This document shows positions 43,060 through 51,518 of a stretch of 64,000 bases of DNA, piece by piece. The stretch is from JBCCGR01 sp039029195. GTDB taxonomy: Bacteria; Pseudomonadota; Alphaproteobacteria; Rhizobiales; Rhizobiaceae. Under the pieces are notes generated by a model. The model was not told the origin of the DNA. It searched no databases and saw only the letters and a program-made list of their open reading frames with translations. Each line of letters opens with the position of its first letter. Positions within the stretch are counted from its first letter, which is position 1. A program made the translations under genes and the position numbers. The stretch is from NCBI GenBank assembly GCA_039029195.1, contig JBCCGR010000001.1, forward strand, positions 1-64,000, written 5' to 3'.

Positions 43060-44267
43060 ACCGTCTCTTCCGGATTTGCTTTCTGCCACTCTTTCTGGAT
43101 GCCTTTGCCGATGGTGTTGCGCTGGATTTCCGAACTTCCGGTCAGTACCCGGAACATCCGCAGCCGTCTGAACACCCATTCCACGGGGTGATTTTTTGTC
43201 ATCCCCGTCGCTCCATGGATCTGGATCGCCTTGTCAGCCACCTGAAACGCGTTTTCGGCAATGAAAACCTTGCACATCGCAGCCTCTGATCGAATGTTCT
43301 CGCCGCGGTCTGCTTCTGCGGCGGCGGCATGGATCATGGCATGAGCCGCATAGTTTGCCGTCTTCATGTCGGCCAACATGTGCTGAATGGCCTGAAAATT
43401 GGCAATCGGTTGTTTGAACTGAACCCTACGATTGGAGTAGTCAATTGATTGGGCTAGTGCGAACTGGGCGTGACCCAGCATCGTTGGACACTGCAACAAC
43501 CGGTTGATGTTAATCCGTTCCATACCGAGTTTGAAGCCATTGCCCAAACCGCCCAGTATGTTGCGCGCCGGAACCCTGACATTTTCAAGGATGATGTCAT
43601 TGTCGATGTGCTGACCCGACATGGGAAGATAGTGACCTTCGATCCGGTAGCCAGGCGACTTCGCGTCAACGAGAAACGCTGTCACACCATTGGCACCTGC
43701 ATCGGGATCAGTGACACACATGACGATGGCGAAGTCTGCGGTGCGAGAAGCGGTGATGTATCGCTTGTGGCCGTTGATGATGTAGTCCTCGCCATCTTCC
43801 ACGGCGCGAGTTTCAATGCGCGTTGCGTCTGAGCCAGCATTTGGTTCGCTGAGAGCAAAACAACCCGCCCGTTCGCCGCGCGCTGCAGGATAGAAAAACT
43901 CATCATTTTGTTCGCTGGTAGCCTGCGTGATGATGTAACCAATCCGCATTGGGCCGCCATTTTCGCCGAGAACGCATCCGTACAAGGCAGCGTTTGAACG
44001 CGTACAATCCTCTTTCAGGGTGCAGAGCTGGCCAATCGAGAGGCCGAGACCGCCAAATTCTTCAGGCAGATTGCAGCCATAAATCCCTAGCTCTCTGGAC
44101 CGCTTCCACCACAGCTCCAGTTGCGATCGTTCAAAACGCGTCTCATGACTGAGGCCCTCCTCGCGTTCGAAGGGGATCATCTCATTGTGTAGAAGATCGT
44201 TTACCTTGCTGCGAAGCTCCGCAAAGGCGCTCACATCCAGACCTTGGTTTGCGCGATTGAGCCCCAT
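43056..44267 (-). CDS. Acyl-CoA dehydrogenase
   Basis: A 403-residue flavoenzyme introducing an alpha-beta double bond into an acyl-CoA. Seen are CFALSEPNAGSDATRIETRA, GHKRYITASRTADFAIVM, and the C-terminal RMFRVLTGSSEIQRNTIGKG with the FAD-contacting region. The start is ATG 44267, two bases after the ligase stop with GGAAAG upstream. It is translated between the ligase and CoA-transferase genes in one operon; the acyl chain is not identifiable. Confidence 0.94.
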   Translation of the reverse strand: MGLNRANQGLDVSAFAELRSKVNDLLHNEMIPFEREEGLSHETRFERSQLELWWKRSRELGIYGCNLPEEFGGLGLSIGQLCTLKEDCTRSNAALYGCVLGENGGPMRIGYIITQATSEQNDEFFYPAARGERAGCFALSEPNAGSDATRIETRAVEDGEDYIINGHKRYITASRTADFAIVMCVTDPDAGANGVTAFLVDAKSPGYRIEGHYLPMSGQHIDNDIILENVRVPARNILGGLGNGFKLGMERININRLLQCPTMLGHAQFALAQSIDYSNRRVQFKQPIANFQAIQHMLADMKTANYAAHAMIHAAAAEADRGENIRSEAAMCKVFIAENAFQVADKAIQIHGATGMTKNHPVEWVFRRLRMFRVLTGSSEIQRNTIGKGIQKEWQKANPEETV

Positions 44268-44269
44268 GA

Positions 44270-45811
44270 CTAAACTTTCCGATCCGAGTGGGCCCAATAG
44301 CGATCGCGAACCTGACGTCGCAGAACCTTCCCCGCGTCATTTTTGGGAAGTTCATCAACAATATCAATGGAGTGGGGCTTCTTGAATTTCCCGAGTTTGT
44401 CGACGCAATGGCTTATCAACGCTCGCTCATCGATCTCTGCGCCATCACGAGGCACGACGACTGCTTTGACGGCTTCGCCCAGATCGTTGTCAGGAACACC
44501 AACGACACACGCTTCGAACACTTGGGGCCATTCGAACAGTGCATGTTCCACTTCGTTCGGATAGACGTTGAAACCGCCTGTGACGATCATGTCCTTCTTC
44601 CGATCAATGATGAAAATGTACCCGGTCTCATCCACATAGGCGATGTCACCAGTGTGGTAGTAGCCGTTCTTCAGGACCGGCGTCGTCAAATGCGGAGCGT
44701 TGTGATATCCCTTCATCACATCTTCGCCCCGCACAACCAGTTCACCGGCCTCTCCCACCGGCAGCTCACGACCTTCTTCGTCGACGACGATCACTTCGGT
44801 GTCAAAGAGGGCGCGACCGCAAGACGCCAACAATTCGGGACGGCTTTCGAAGGCTAGTTTATGATCAGCCTCGGTGAGCAAGGTCACGGAGGAGCACACT
44901 TCACCTGCACCATAGCCCTGATTGAGAATTGGGCCGAAGAACTCAATTGCTTCGCGGAGTCGAGCCGGAGAAATTGGAGCCGCGCCGTACCTCAGCAACT
45001 TAAGGGAGGAAAGATTAAAGTCCGCTCGGTTCGGCGCGGCAAGGATACGGTTGATCATGGTCGGCACCAAATAAGTCTGTGTGATCTTTTCTCGTTCAAC
45101 CGTTGAAAGGTACGAATCCACATCGAACCGGGAAAGAATGATACTGGTGTGACCCTGTGCGAGAAGCGGCATGATGGCCATCCCGGAAACATGCGTAATC
45201 GGCCCAACGTGTAGAAAGATCTCCTGGCTATCCGGGTATAGCCGCGATCGAAAAGTGATCTTTCGCAAAATCTGTCTACGGTTGCGGGCGGTATGCATTG
45301 CCGCTTTCAGAACTCCCGAAGAACCAGAAGTGTAGTGATGCACCATCACCGCATCAGGATCGATATCGACACAAACCGGACTCTGGTCGGAGTTCGCAAT
45401 TGCATCTTCAAAGCTTCCGCTTTCGCCAGTCACCAGAACTGTATTCAGATGATCAAGCTCCGCGTGAGCGCGCTTTGCTGCAGAAAGGTGTGCAGCATCG
45501 GTGATCAAAACACGAACTGCGCTGTCAGCACATATATGCGCAATTTCGTCTTCTGACAGGCGTGCATTGATGGGAACGCGCACAAACCCACCTTTGAATA
45601 GTGCCACTTCAACTTCGGCAATTTCACAGCAGTTCCACGCCAAAATGGCAACGCGATCACCTTGTATCAGACCAATGTCGGCCAAGGCGTTGGCCAACCG
45701 ATTGGTTCGATCGTTTAGTTCGGTATATGTCAGCTTGGTGCGTTCATCCTTAAGAGCAATTCGGTTCGGCCAGTACAAAGCGGAACGCGACACCAGATAT
45801 CCAAGGTTCAT
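44270..45811 (-). CDS. AMP-forming acyl-CoA synthetase
   Basis: A 513-residue adenylate-forming ligase. The P-loop-like VMVHHYTSGSSGVLKAAMHT, the A5 region LNQGYGAGEVCS and the C-terminal FIIDRKKDMIVTGGFNVYPN with the catalytic Lys in PKNDAGKVLRRQV are all present. It starts with a typical NRIALKDERTKLTYTELNDR. It is the first gene of the ligase, dehydrogenase, CoA-transferase operon and would activate a free acid imported by the nearby TTT system. Confidence 0.94.
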   Translation of the reverse strand: MNLGYLVSRSALYWPNRIALKDERTKLTYTELNDRTNRLANALADIGLIQGDRVAILAWNCCEIAEVEVALFKGGFVRVPINARLSEDEIAHICADSAVRVLITDAAHLSAAKRAHAELDHLNTVLVTGESGSFEDAIANSDQSPVCVDIDPDAVMVHHYTSGSSGVLKAAMHTARNRRQILRKITFRSRLYPDSQEIFLHVGPITHVSGMAIMPLLAQGHTSIILSRFDVDSYLSTVEREKITQTYLVPTMINRILAAPNRADFNLSSLKLLRYGAAPISPARLREAIEFFGPILNQGYGAGEVCSSVTLLTEADHKLAFESRPELLASCGRALFDTEVIVVDEEGRELPVGEAGELVVRGEDVMKGYHNAPHLTTPVLKNGYYHTGDIAYVDETGYIFIIDRKKDMIVTGGFNVYPNEVEHALFEWPQVFEACVVGVPDNDLGEAVKAVVVPRDGAEIDERALISHCVDKLGKFKKPHSIDIVDELPKNDAGKVLRRQVRDRYWAHSDRKV

Positions 45812-46953
45812 GATGGGGGTTCACTCCCGTAGAGAATATGGTCGTGCTGCGGCGTTGGCGTACATGTTCAAGGGTAAACATCGCTCTTCCATCGCAAAAA
45901 TATTATTTTTGGCTCGCAGCCATAACAATCAATTATGGCCGAGGCGCAACTTGTTACTGATTGAAGTTTTTTCCACACAGCTGCAATGAGAAGTGATGCA
46001 CCCTGCCTCAAGAGAATTTTGTTGAGGAAACTCCGAAATGCTGAGGCGCATACAGTAGCGCAGTTTGTTTTGTCGGTGAAGCGCCTGAGACCAGCGAAAC
46101 CAAAAATTGGCCAGGTAGCACTCAGTTCGATCGCGACTGGAGAAAATGTGGAAATATTTCCATAATTACCGGACGCACCAAAGGCACTGGACAGGGTGCG
46201 CCAGTTGGCGCATCCAGATCAGCCACTACCAGTTTGAGACACTTGCCTTAGCTGAACGGCATGGCGATAACTGCGCCAGTTGGCGCACTTTTTCGGGTCT
46301 CTTAGGCTTTGTGAAATCCGCAAAAATTGCGGTTTTAGGAATTGAAAAGCGACATAATGTCGTTTTTGGTTTAGGCAGGTATATCTTCAATTCCTGCGGA
46401 TGTGGGTTGAGGATCAATGGCGGCAATGCGGACATTTTGCCGCCCAACGGGGTTTCAATTGCCCTGTCTGCGACCTGATCGTCTTGCTGCTAACCAGCCA
46501 TCTTCAACCCGCGAAAAAGTATTTCCGGTGATTTCTCCGGCATTGGCCATCTATATCTCGTTGCAGTGTTGGTCTGCGGGATCATCGTTTTGAAGCTTCT
46601 TGCATTTGACAATGCCCTTGCTACTCTTTTTGCTTTCACCAGCAAGGGCATTCGCCGCAGCCAGCCACAGATAGTTTTGGGCACTGGATTGACCGGGCTT
46701 AAACCAGATTTCGAGCAGGTGGTCAGGGTTGTTAATCGCAGCTTTCGTCTTTCAACGGGCGGGCCATGCCGTCGACATTTATTCAGGTGATTAGGGAGCG
46801 GGCAACGAACACCCCCGGAAATTCGCAAAAGCCTATTGGTTTCGGAATACAACGCAGCGGCACGCAAAGAGTTAAGAAGGTATAGGCGCACTTTGCCGTT
46901 TTGTCATTTCTGACGCGGCTTTGATCGAAGACAAGATTGAGCCGGTGAGCTTT
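45812..46953. other. 1.1 kb stretch without a recognisable gene
   Basis: Several short frames on both strands, none with a ribosome-binding site plus family resemblance. Structure that can be seen: a perfect palindrome GGAAATATTTCC near 46150, two identical copies of TGCGCCAGTTGGCGCA at 46197 and 46272, and a symmetric CGACATAATGTCG followed by T-rich sequence near 46350. It may be a decayed gene region or regulatory DNA. Confidence 0.5.
46197..46287. repeat. Two copies of a 16-bp near-palindrome
   Basis: TGCGCCAGTTGGCGCA occurs at 46197-46212 and 46272-46287, 75 bp apart, in the same orientation. Each has 7-bp inverted arms around GT. They could be binding sites for a dimeric regulator, or remnants of a repeat family. 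Confidence 0.6.
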
Positions 46954-47985
46954 TCAAAAAACAATCTGAACCTTTATGGCCTGTGTCCGGTCTGACGCCA
47001 GTTCAAATGCTGATATTGCTTCGTCCAGAGGTATGGAATGGGTTATCAGCGGCTTCACATCGATCCGCCCAGCCTGCATCATCATCACCGCTTGAGAAAA
47101 CTCATCATGAAAGCGGAAGGATCCCTTGAGTGATAGCTCCTTCGCGGTCATGGCTTGAACGGGAAGTGTCATATCTCCGCCCAATCCAAGCTGCATGATT
47201 GTGCCTTTCGGGCGCATTGCTGCAATTGCGGCACTCAACGCGGCTGCCACGCCACTGCATTCGAACAGAACATCAAAATGCCCTTTGCCCTCTTCAAATT
47301 GCGCGAGGCCGTTTGGATCCTTCGCCATGTCGATGGTTTGATCTGCTCCAACTTCGAGCGCCCTTTGGAGGGTGAAAGACGTTATGTCGGTTACGACGAT
47401 CTCCAAAGCGCCTGCCGCCTTTACGACTAAAACAGCCAGCATGCCGATGGGGCCGCAACCCGTTACAAGAACCCGTTTGCCCATAAGATCACCGGCCTGA
47501 CGCGCTGCATGTAAAACAACAGAGAGCGGTTCAGCCGTCGCTGCCTCAGCAGCGGACAATCCGTCTGCAGGAGTGCACTGCGCCGCATCCGCCAGAAGCA
47601 CTTGCCGAAAGGCTCCCTGGATGTGCGGAAAGGGCATGGCTGAGCCATAAAAGCGCATGTTGAGGCAATGGTTCTGACTGCCTTCCTGACAAAAGTGGCA
47701 TTTGCCACACGGCCGTGACGGCGAAACCGCAACCAGCTGTCCCTTTTCCAACCCAATCACGTTTTCACCGACCTGTTCCACTCGCCCGGCGACTTCATGG
47801 CCAAGGATCATCGGTTCTTTCAGGCGCACTGTCCCAAAGCCGCCGTGGTTGAAGTAGTGCAGGTCAGAACCGCAAATTCCGCCTGCCTCCATTTTGACGA
47901 GAACTTCGCCCGGACCCGGCTTCGGTTCTGAGTGCTCTTCAATCCGCAGATCTTTTGCAGCGTGGATGGTGATTGATTTCATCAT
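46954..47985 (-). CDS. idnD: L-idonate 5-dehydrogenase
   Basis: A 343-residue zinc medium-chain dehydrogenase, expected to oxidise L-idonate to 5-keto-gluconate. Catalytic ligands are in GGICGSDLHYF and LGHEVAGRVEQVG; the structural zinc loop is complete (CGKCHFCQEGSQNHC), in contrast to the dehydrogenase at 2974. The cofactor turn is VTGCGPIGMLAVL. It follows the hydroxyacid dehydrogenase by 6 bp on the minus strand; a GAGGG site precedes a double ATG. The assignment to idonate rests on similarity plus the gluconate genes next door. Confidence 0.88.
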   Translation of the reverse strand: MMKSITIHAAKDLRIEEHSEPKPGPGEVLVKMEAGGICGSDLHYFNHGGFGTVRLKEPMILGHEVAGRVEQVGENVIGLEKGQLVAVSPSRPCGKCHFCQEGSQNHCLNMRFYGSAMPFPHIQGAFRQVLLADAAQCTPADGLSAAEAATAEPLSVVLHAARQAGDLMGKRVLVTGCGPIGMLAVLVVKAAGALEIVVTDITSFTLQRALEVGADQTIDMAKDPNGLAQFEEGKGHFDVLFECSGVAAALSAAIAAMRPKGTIMQLGLGGDMTLPVQAMTAKELSLKGSFRFHDEFSQAVMMMQAGRIDVKPLITHSIPLDEAISAFELASDRTQAIKVQIVF

Positions 47986-47991
47986 TGCCCT

Positions 47992-48939
47992 CTAAAGAAC
48001 CGGTGTGAGCAGAGGTTGGCCTGCAAAATGTGCCGTCAGATTGTCCCGAACAAGCTGACCCATGGCCTTGCGGGTCTCCACGGTGCCGCTTGCATGGTGC
48101 GGTTGAAGCAAAACATTTTCCAGTTCCAAAAACCGTTTGTCGAGTGCGGGTTCGCCTTCAAAAACGTCCAGCGCCGCGCCGCCCAGAGCGCCCGTTTTCA
48201 GCGCGTCGATCAGAGCGTCTTCGTCAATGTTGGACGCCCGCGAAATGTTGATGATGGTCCCTTCCGGACCGACATTTTGGATGAACTCTTGGCCCACGAT
48301 TTGACGTGTTTCAGCGGATGCAGCGAGGGTGACAAAGAGGAAGTCGGAATGTTTGGCGAGCGCAATTGGGTCGGGAAGAAACGTCCAATCAGGAGCGTAG
48401 TCTTTCGCCTCGACATCGCTGTAGGCGATATCCATTCCAAAACCTGAGAGCCGCTTCGCGACCTCGATGCCAATTCGACCAAGGCCGAGAATTCCGGCGC
48501 GACGACCGAATACCCGGCGCTTCAGTGGGTAGTGTCCACTTGACGCCCAAGACCCATTGCGAACCCATTCTTCCGCGCTAAGCATCCCGCGCGTGTGGCA
48601 AAGCATCATTGCAACACCGAGGTCGGCCACGTCACCGGTAAGCACGTCTGGTGTGTTTGTCACCTGAATCCCACGTTCCCGACAGGCATTGAGATTAACG
48701 GCATCGTATCCCACGCCATAAACACAGATAACCTCGCAGTTTGGGCATTGGGAAATCATTTGGGCATCGGCGCCAAGTTCTCCCCGGGTGGTAATGGCTT
48801 TCACGGAAAATCCGTGCTTTGCGAGAAACGCTTTTTCGTCCTCAGCCTCGAAATACCGCTTCATATCGAAAGCTGCATCGAGGGGCTCCTGGTCCCAGTC
48901 CGGATACGGACCGACCTGCAAGACGGAAGGTTTGGACAT
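47992..48939 (-). CDS. D-isomer 2-hydroxyacid dehydrogenase (gluconate 2-dehydrogenase / GhrB-like)
   Basis: A 315-residue NAD(P) enzyme, probably reducing 2-ketogluconate or a related 2-oxoacid. The cofactor turn GILGLGRIGIEVAKRLSGFG, catalytic Arg in NISRASNIDEDALI, Glu in DVFEGEPALD and His in LQPHHASGT are present. It is first in the minus-strand pair with idnD, with CGGAGT before ATG 48939. The divergent promoter with two palindromic operators lies immediately upstream. Confidence 0.9.
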   Translation of the reverse strand: MSKPSVLQVGPYPDWDQEPLDAAFDMKRYFEAEDEKAFLAKHGFSVKAITTRGELGADAQMISQCPNCEVICVYGVGYDAVNLNACRERGIQVTNTPDVLTGDVADLGVAMMLCHTRGMLSAEEWVRNGSWASSGHYPLKRRVFGRRAGILGLGRIGIEVAKRLSGFGMDIAYSDVEAKDYAPDWTFLPDPIALAKHSDFLFVTLAASAETRQIVGQEFIQNVGPEGTIINISRASNIDEDALIDALKTGALGGAALDVFEGEPALDKRFLELENVLLQPHHASGTVETRKAMGQLVRDNLTAHFAGQPLLTPVL

Positions 48940-48965
48940 GCCTAACTCCGGGGGTTGACTTCAAT

Positions 48966-48993
48966 TGTTATCGATAACATGTTATCCGTAACA
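48966..48993. promoter_or_regulatory. Two abutting LacI-type operators in the divergent idn promoter
   Basis: TGTTATCGATAACA (48966-48979, a perfect palindrome) is followed without a gap by TGTTATCCGTAACA (48980-48993). Both fit the TGTTA-N4-TAACA pattern of the gluconate repressor GntR. They lie 27 bp upstream of the hydroxyacid dehydrogenase start and 45 bp upstream of the SDR start, so both directions can be repressed together. The regulator is probably the LacI protein at 51519. Confidence 0.85.
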
Positions 48994-49037
48994 AGAACGC
49001 ATCGTCAACTGGTTGAAACTCGGTAAGGGCAAAACGG

Positions 49038-49799
49038 ATGGAACTTTTTTCGCTAAAATCGAAACGGGCACTGATCACAGGCTCCTCGCAAGGCATTGGA
49101 TTTGCTCTCGCTAAAGGATTGGCTGAGGCGGGTGCAGAAATTGTGTTGAACGGGCGCGACACAGCCAAGCTGGATAGCGCGGCAGTCAAGCTCGCCGCAG
49201 CCCGTGTGACTGTCCACCAACTCGTCTTTGATGCCACGGACCACGATGCTGTTCGAGCAGTGGTGGACGAATTTGAGGCTGACCATGGCGCAATTGACAT
49301 TCTGGTCAACAATGCCGGCATGCAGCACAGAACGGAACTGGAAAACTTCCCGGCCGATGCGTTTGAGAATCTGCTGCAAACCAACATTGCGAGTGTGTTT
49401 CATGTCGGGCAGGCGGTGGCCCGGCATATGATCAGGCGTGGCCATGGCAAAATCATCAATATCGCATCCGTTCAGACAGCGCTCGCCCGCCCTGGAATCG
49501 CGCCCTACACCGCAACAAAAGGTGCGGTGGGCAACCTGACCAAAGGCATGGCCACCGATTGGGCGAAACATGGCTTACAATGCAACGCCATCGCGCCCGG
49601 CTATTTCGACACTCCTTTGAATGCGGCACTGGTTGCTGATCCCGAGTTCTCTGCATGGCTTGAAAAACGCACTCCGGCACGGCGCTGGGGCAATGTTGAA
49701 GAACTCGTTGGTGCCTGCGTGTTCCTTTCCTCAAACGCTTCCAGTTTCGTCAACGGGCATACGCTTTATGTTGACGGCGGCATAACAGCATCGCTTTGA
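49038..49799 (+). CDS. idnO: Gluconate 5-dehydrogenase (short-chain dehydrogenase)
   Basis: A 253-residue SDR, expected to interconvert 5-ketogluconate and gluconate. Cofactor turn ALITGSSQGIGFALAKGLAE, NNAGM at the strand, catalytic Tyr-Lys in APYTATKGAVGNLTKGMA and the end VNGHTLYVDGGITASL. ATG 49038 has AAGGGC upstream. It starts the plus-strand gluconate operon and overlaps the kinase start. Confidence 0.92.
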   Translation: MELFSLKSKRALITGSSQGIGFALAKGLAEAGAEIVLNGRDTAKLDSAAVKLAAARVTVHQLVFDATDHDAVRAVVDEFEADHGAIDILVNNAGMQHRTELENFPADAFENLLQTNIASVFHVGQAVARHMIRRGHGKIINIASVQTALARPGIAPYTATKGAVGNLTKGMATDWAKHGLQCNAIAPGYFDTPLNAALVADPEFSAWLEKRTPARRWGNVEELVGACVFLSSNASSFVNGHTLYVDGGITASL

Positions 49800-50299
49800 C
49801 CCGGTGTTACGTGGTCATGGGTGTGTCCGGTTGCGGGAAATCGTCCGTGGGCGCGAGCCTCGCAAGTCGCTTTCCGGTCAGGTTCATTGACGGAGACGAC
49901 CTGCATCCGCCTCGCAGCATAGAAAAGATGGCGAGCGGCCAACCACTCGATGATGACGATCGCGCTCCATGGCTCACCGAAATCGGGAAGACGCTTGCCC
50001 GCGCGGACAGACCAGTGCTGATCGGGTGTTCTTCGCTGAAACGCAAATATCGCGACAGCATTCGCGAACACGCCGGCGTGGACGTTCGCTTTATCCATCT
50101 GCACGCCGACAAAAGCGTGCTTGCCGAACGTGTCAACGAACGTGAGGGCCACTTCATGCCGCCATCCCTGCTGGACAGCCAGTTTGCTGCTCTGGAGATG
50201 CTGAATGAGGATGAGCTTGGCTGTGTTGTCGATATTTCCATGCCCTATGCGCAAGTGGTCGCAGAATCTGAGAGTTACTTGAAGGAAACGATGACATGA
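49796..50299 (+). CDS. gntK: Gluconokinase
   Basis: A 167-residue P-loop kinase that phosphorylates gluconate to 6-phosphogluconate. Walker A MGVSGCGKSSVGASLA, then FIDGDDLHPPRSIEKMASGQPL and the Walker-B-like DRPVLIGCSSLKRKYRD are diagnostic. The chosen start is TTG 49796, which overlaps the preceding stop (TTGA); an in-frame ATG at 49817, just before GVSGCGK, is an alternative with less room for the first strand. The last four bases overlap the next gene (ATGA). Confidence 0.94.
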   Translation: MTRCYVVMGVSGCGKSSVGASLASRFPVRFIDGDDLHPPRSIEKMASGQPLDDDDRAPWLTEIGKTLARADRPVLIGCSSLKRKYRDSIREHAGVDVRFIHLHADKSVLAERVNEREGHFMPPSLLDSQFAALEMLNEDELGCVVDISMPYAQVVAESESYLKETMT

Positions 50300-51183
50300 G
50301 TGAACGCATAGGTCTGATTGGAGCGGGCGCGATGGGTGGCGCCATCGGAACGCGTTTGATTGAAACCGGCAACCGACTCACGGTTTACGATCTTGATGAA
50401 ACCAAAATTGCAGAGCTGGTGGCAAAAGGTGCGATCGGTGCAATATCGGCAGCCGAGGTGGCGGCCGAATCGGACTATGTGATTACAAGTCTCAACGCCG
50501 CGCACATTGTCGAGCGAGCTGCGTTTGGTGAGAACGGCATTGCAGAGGGCGCTAAGGAAGGCACGATCATCATCGACATGTCATCCATCGATCCGGAGGC
50601 CACCCGAGATCTGGCGGAACGAGCCGCGCAAAAAGGACTTGCATGGGTCGACAGCCCTCTATCGGGCGGCGCACCGAAAGCGCTGATCGGGGAATTGACC
50701 TTGATGGCGGGCGGCGCGTCGCAAGCCGTCAAAAAGGCCCACAACGCGTTGAAATATGTTGCAGTCAACTACACGCACATGGGACCCCCCGGCGCAGGAC
50801 AAACGACCAAGCTGATCAACCAGGTTCTTTGCGGCCTGGGTTTTCTGGCTGTTGCCGAGGCGACGCAGTTGGCACTTGACGCAGGGGTCGATGCCGAGAA
50901 GATTCCGCAGGCGCTGAACGGCGGTCGGGCCGACAGTGCGCTATTGCAGGAATATCTGCCGCGCTTCGCAACCAAGGATTATCGCCGCACCGGCCGCATC
51001 GACAACATGGTCAAGGATCTCAACGCGGTGAACGATCTTGCCCGCAAGACGGGAACATCTATGCCTATGACGGCCCTGTGCGGTGAAATTCATCGTATGC
51101 TGACGGCCGCCGGCCTGGGGGGTGAGGATCAGGCTGCGGTGATGGAGTTTTTCAAAGGAGCAAAGGAGGAGATCGGATCATGA
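50296..51183 (+). CDS. NAD(P)-dependent hydroxyacid dehydrogenase (6-phosphogluconate dehydrogenase-like)
   Basis: A 295-residue beta-hydroxyacid dehydrogenase. The cofactor turn IGLIGAGAMGGAIGTRL, DMSSIDPEATRDL, DSPLSGGAPKALIGELTL and the catalytic Lys region GAGQTTKLINQVL mark the tartronate-semialdehyde / 3-hydroxyisobutyrate group. It sits inside the gluconate operon, overlapping the kinase by 4 bp and the next gene by 4 bp. It may act on a glycerate or related acid formed from the sugar acid; 6-phosphogluconate itself is less likely because the chain is short. Confidence 0.9.
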   Translation: MSERIGLIGAGAMGGAIGTRLIETGNRLTVYDLDETKIAELVAKGAIGAISAAEVAAESDYVITSLNAAHIVERAAFGENGIAEGAKEGTIIIDMSSIDPEATRDLAERAAQKGLAWVDSPLSGGAPKALIGELTLMAGGASQAVKKAHNALKYVAVNYTHMGPPGAGQTTKLINQVLCGLGFLAVAEATQLALDAGVDAEKIPQALNGGRADSALLQEYLPRFATKDYRRTGRIDNMVKDLNAVNDLARKTGTSMPMTALCGEIHRMLTAAGLGGEDQAAVMEFFKGAKEEIGS

Positions 51184-51512
51184 TTACGCGGTTTGCGTTG
51201 TTTGAGGGGGAGGTGAAAGCCGGACAGACAGATGCCTTCCGCGCGGCCGTGAAGGAACGGCTGGTCCCGCTCTGGACGCAGTTTCCCGGCAACACGGATG
51301 TCCGGGTGATGTTCAGTGACGAGCGGGATGAAGGGGCGCCAGAATTTCCGCTGATCCTGGCGATCAGCTATCCGGACAAAGCATCCATGGAAGCTGCACT
51401 TGAGGCACCGGCGCGGTTTCAATCGAAAGAAGTGACCGGCGAGATTGTGGCCGAGTTTTTCGATGGCCGCATTCATCATCATGTGACCGAGCGGCATGAA
51501 TACGTGGTCTGA
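51180..51512 (+). CDS. Small dimeric alpha-beta barrel protein (ABM/EthD-like)
   Basis: A 110-residue protein with one ferredoxin-like unit: MITRFALFEGEVKAGQTDAF, a helix, VRVMFSDERDEG, FPLILAISYPDKASMEAALE and a His-rich end (GRIHHHVTERHE). It resembles the antibiotic biosynthesis monooxygenase / EthD group, several of which are not oxygenases. It overlaps the preceding dehydrogenase by 4 bp and precedes the LacI gene by 6 bp, so it belongs to the gluconate operon; its job there is unknown. Confidence 0.65.
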   Translation: MITRFALFEGEVKAGQTDAFRAAVKERLVPLWTQFPGNTDVRVMFSDERDEGAPEFPLILAISYPDKASMEAALEAPARFQSKEVTGEIVAEFFDGRIHHHVTERHEYVV

Positions 51513-51518
51513 TATTCG

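Noticed and set aside
46146..46478. 110-codon plus-strand frame with a repeated CASWR
   Set aside because: The repetition comes from the two palindromic DNA repeats; there is no ribosome-binding site or known family.
46490..46891. 133-codon minus-strand frame, considered as a transposase remnant
   Set aside because: Basic composition only; no DDE or HTH motif could be found.
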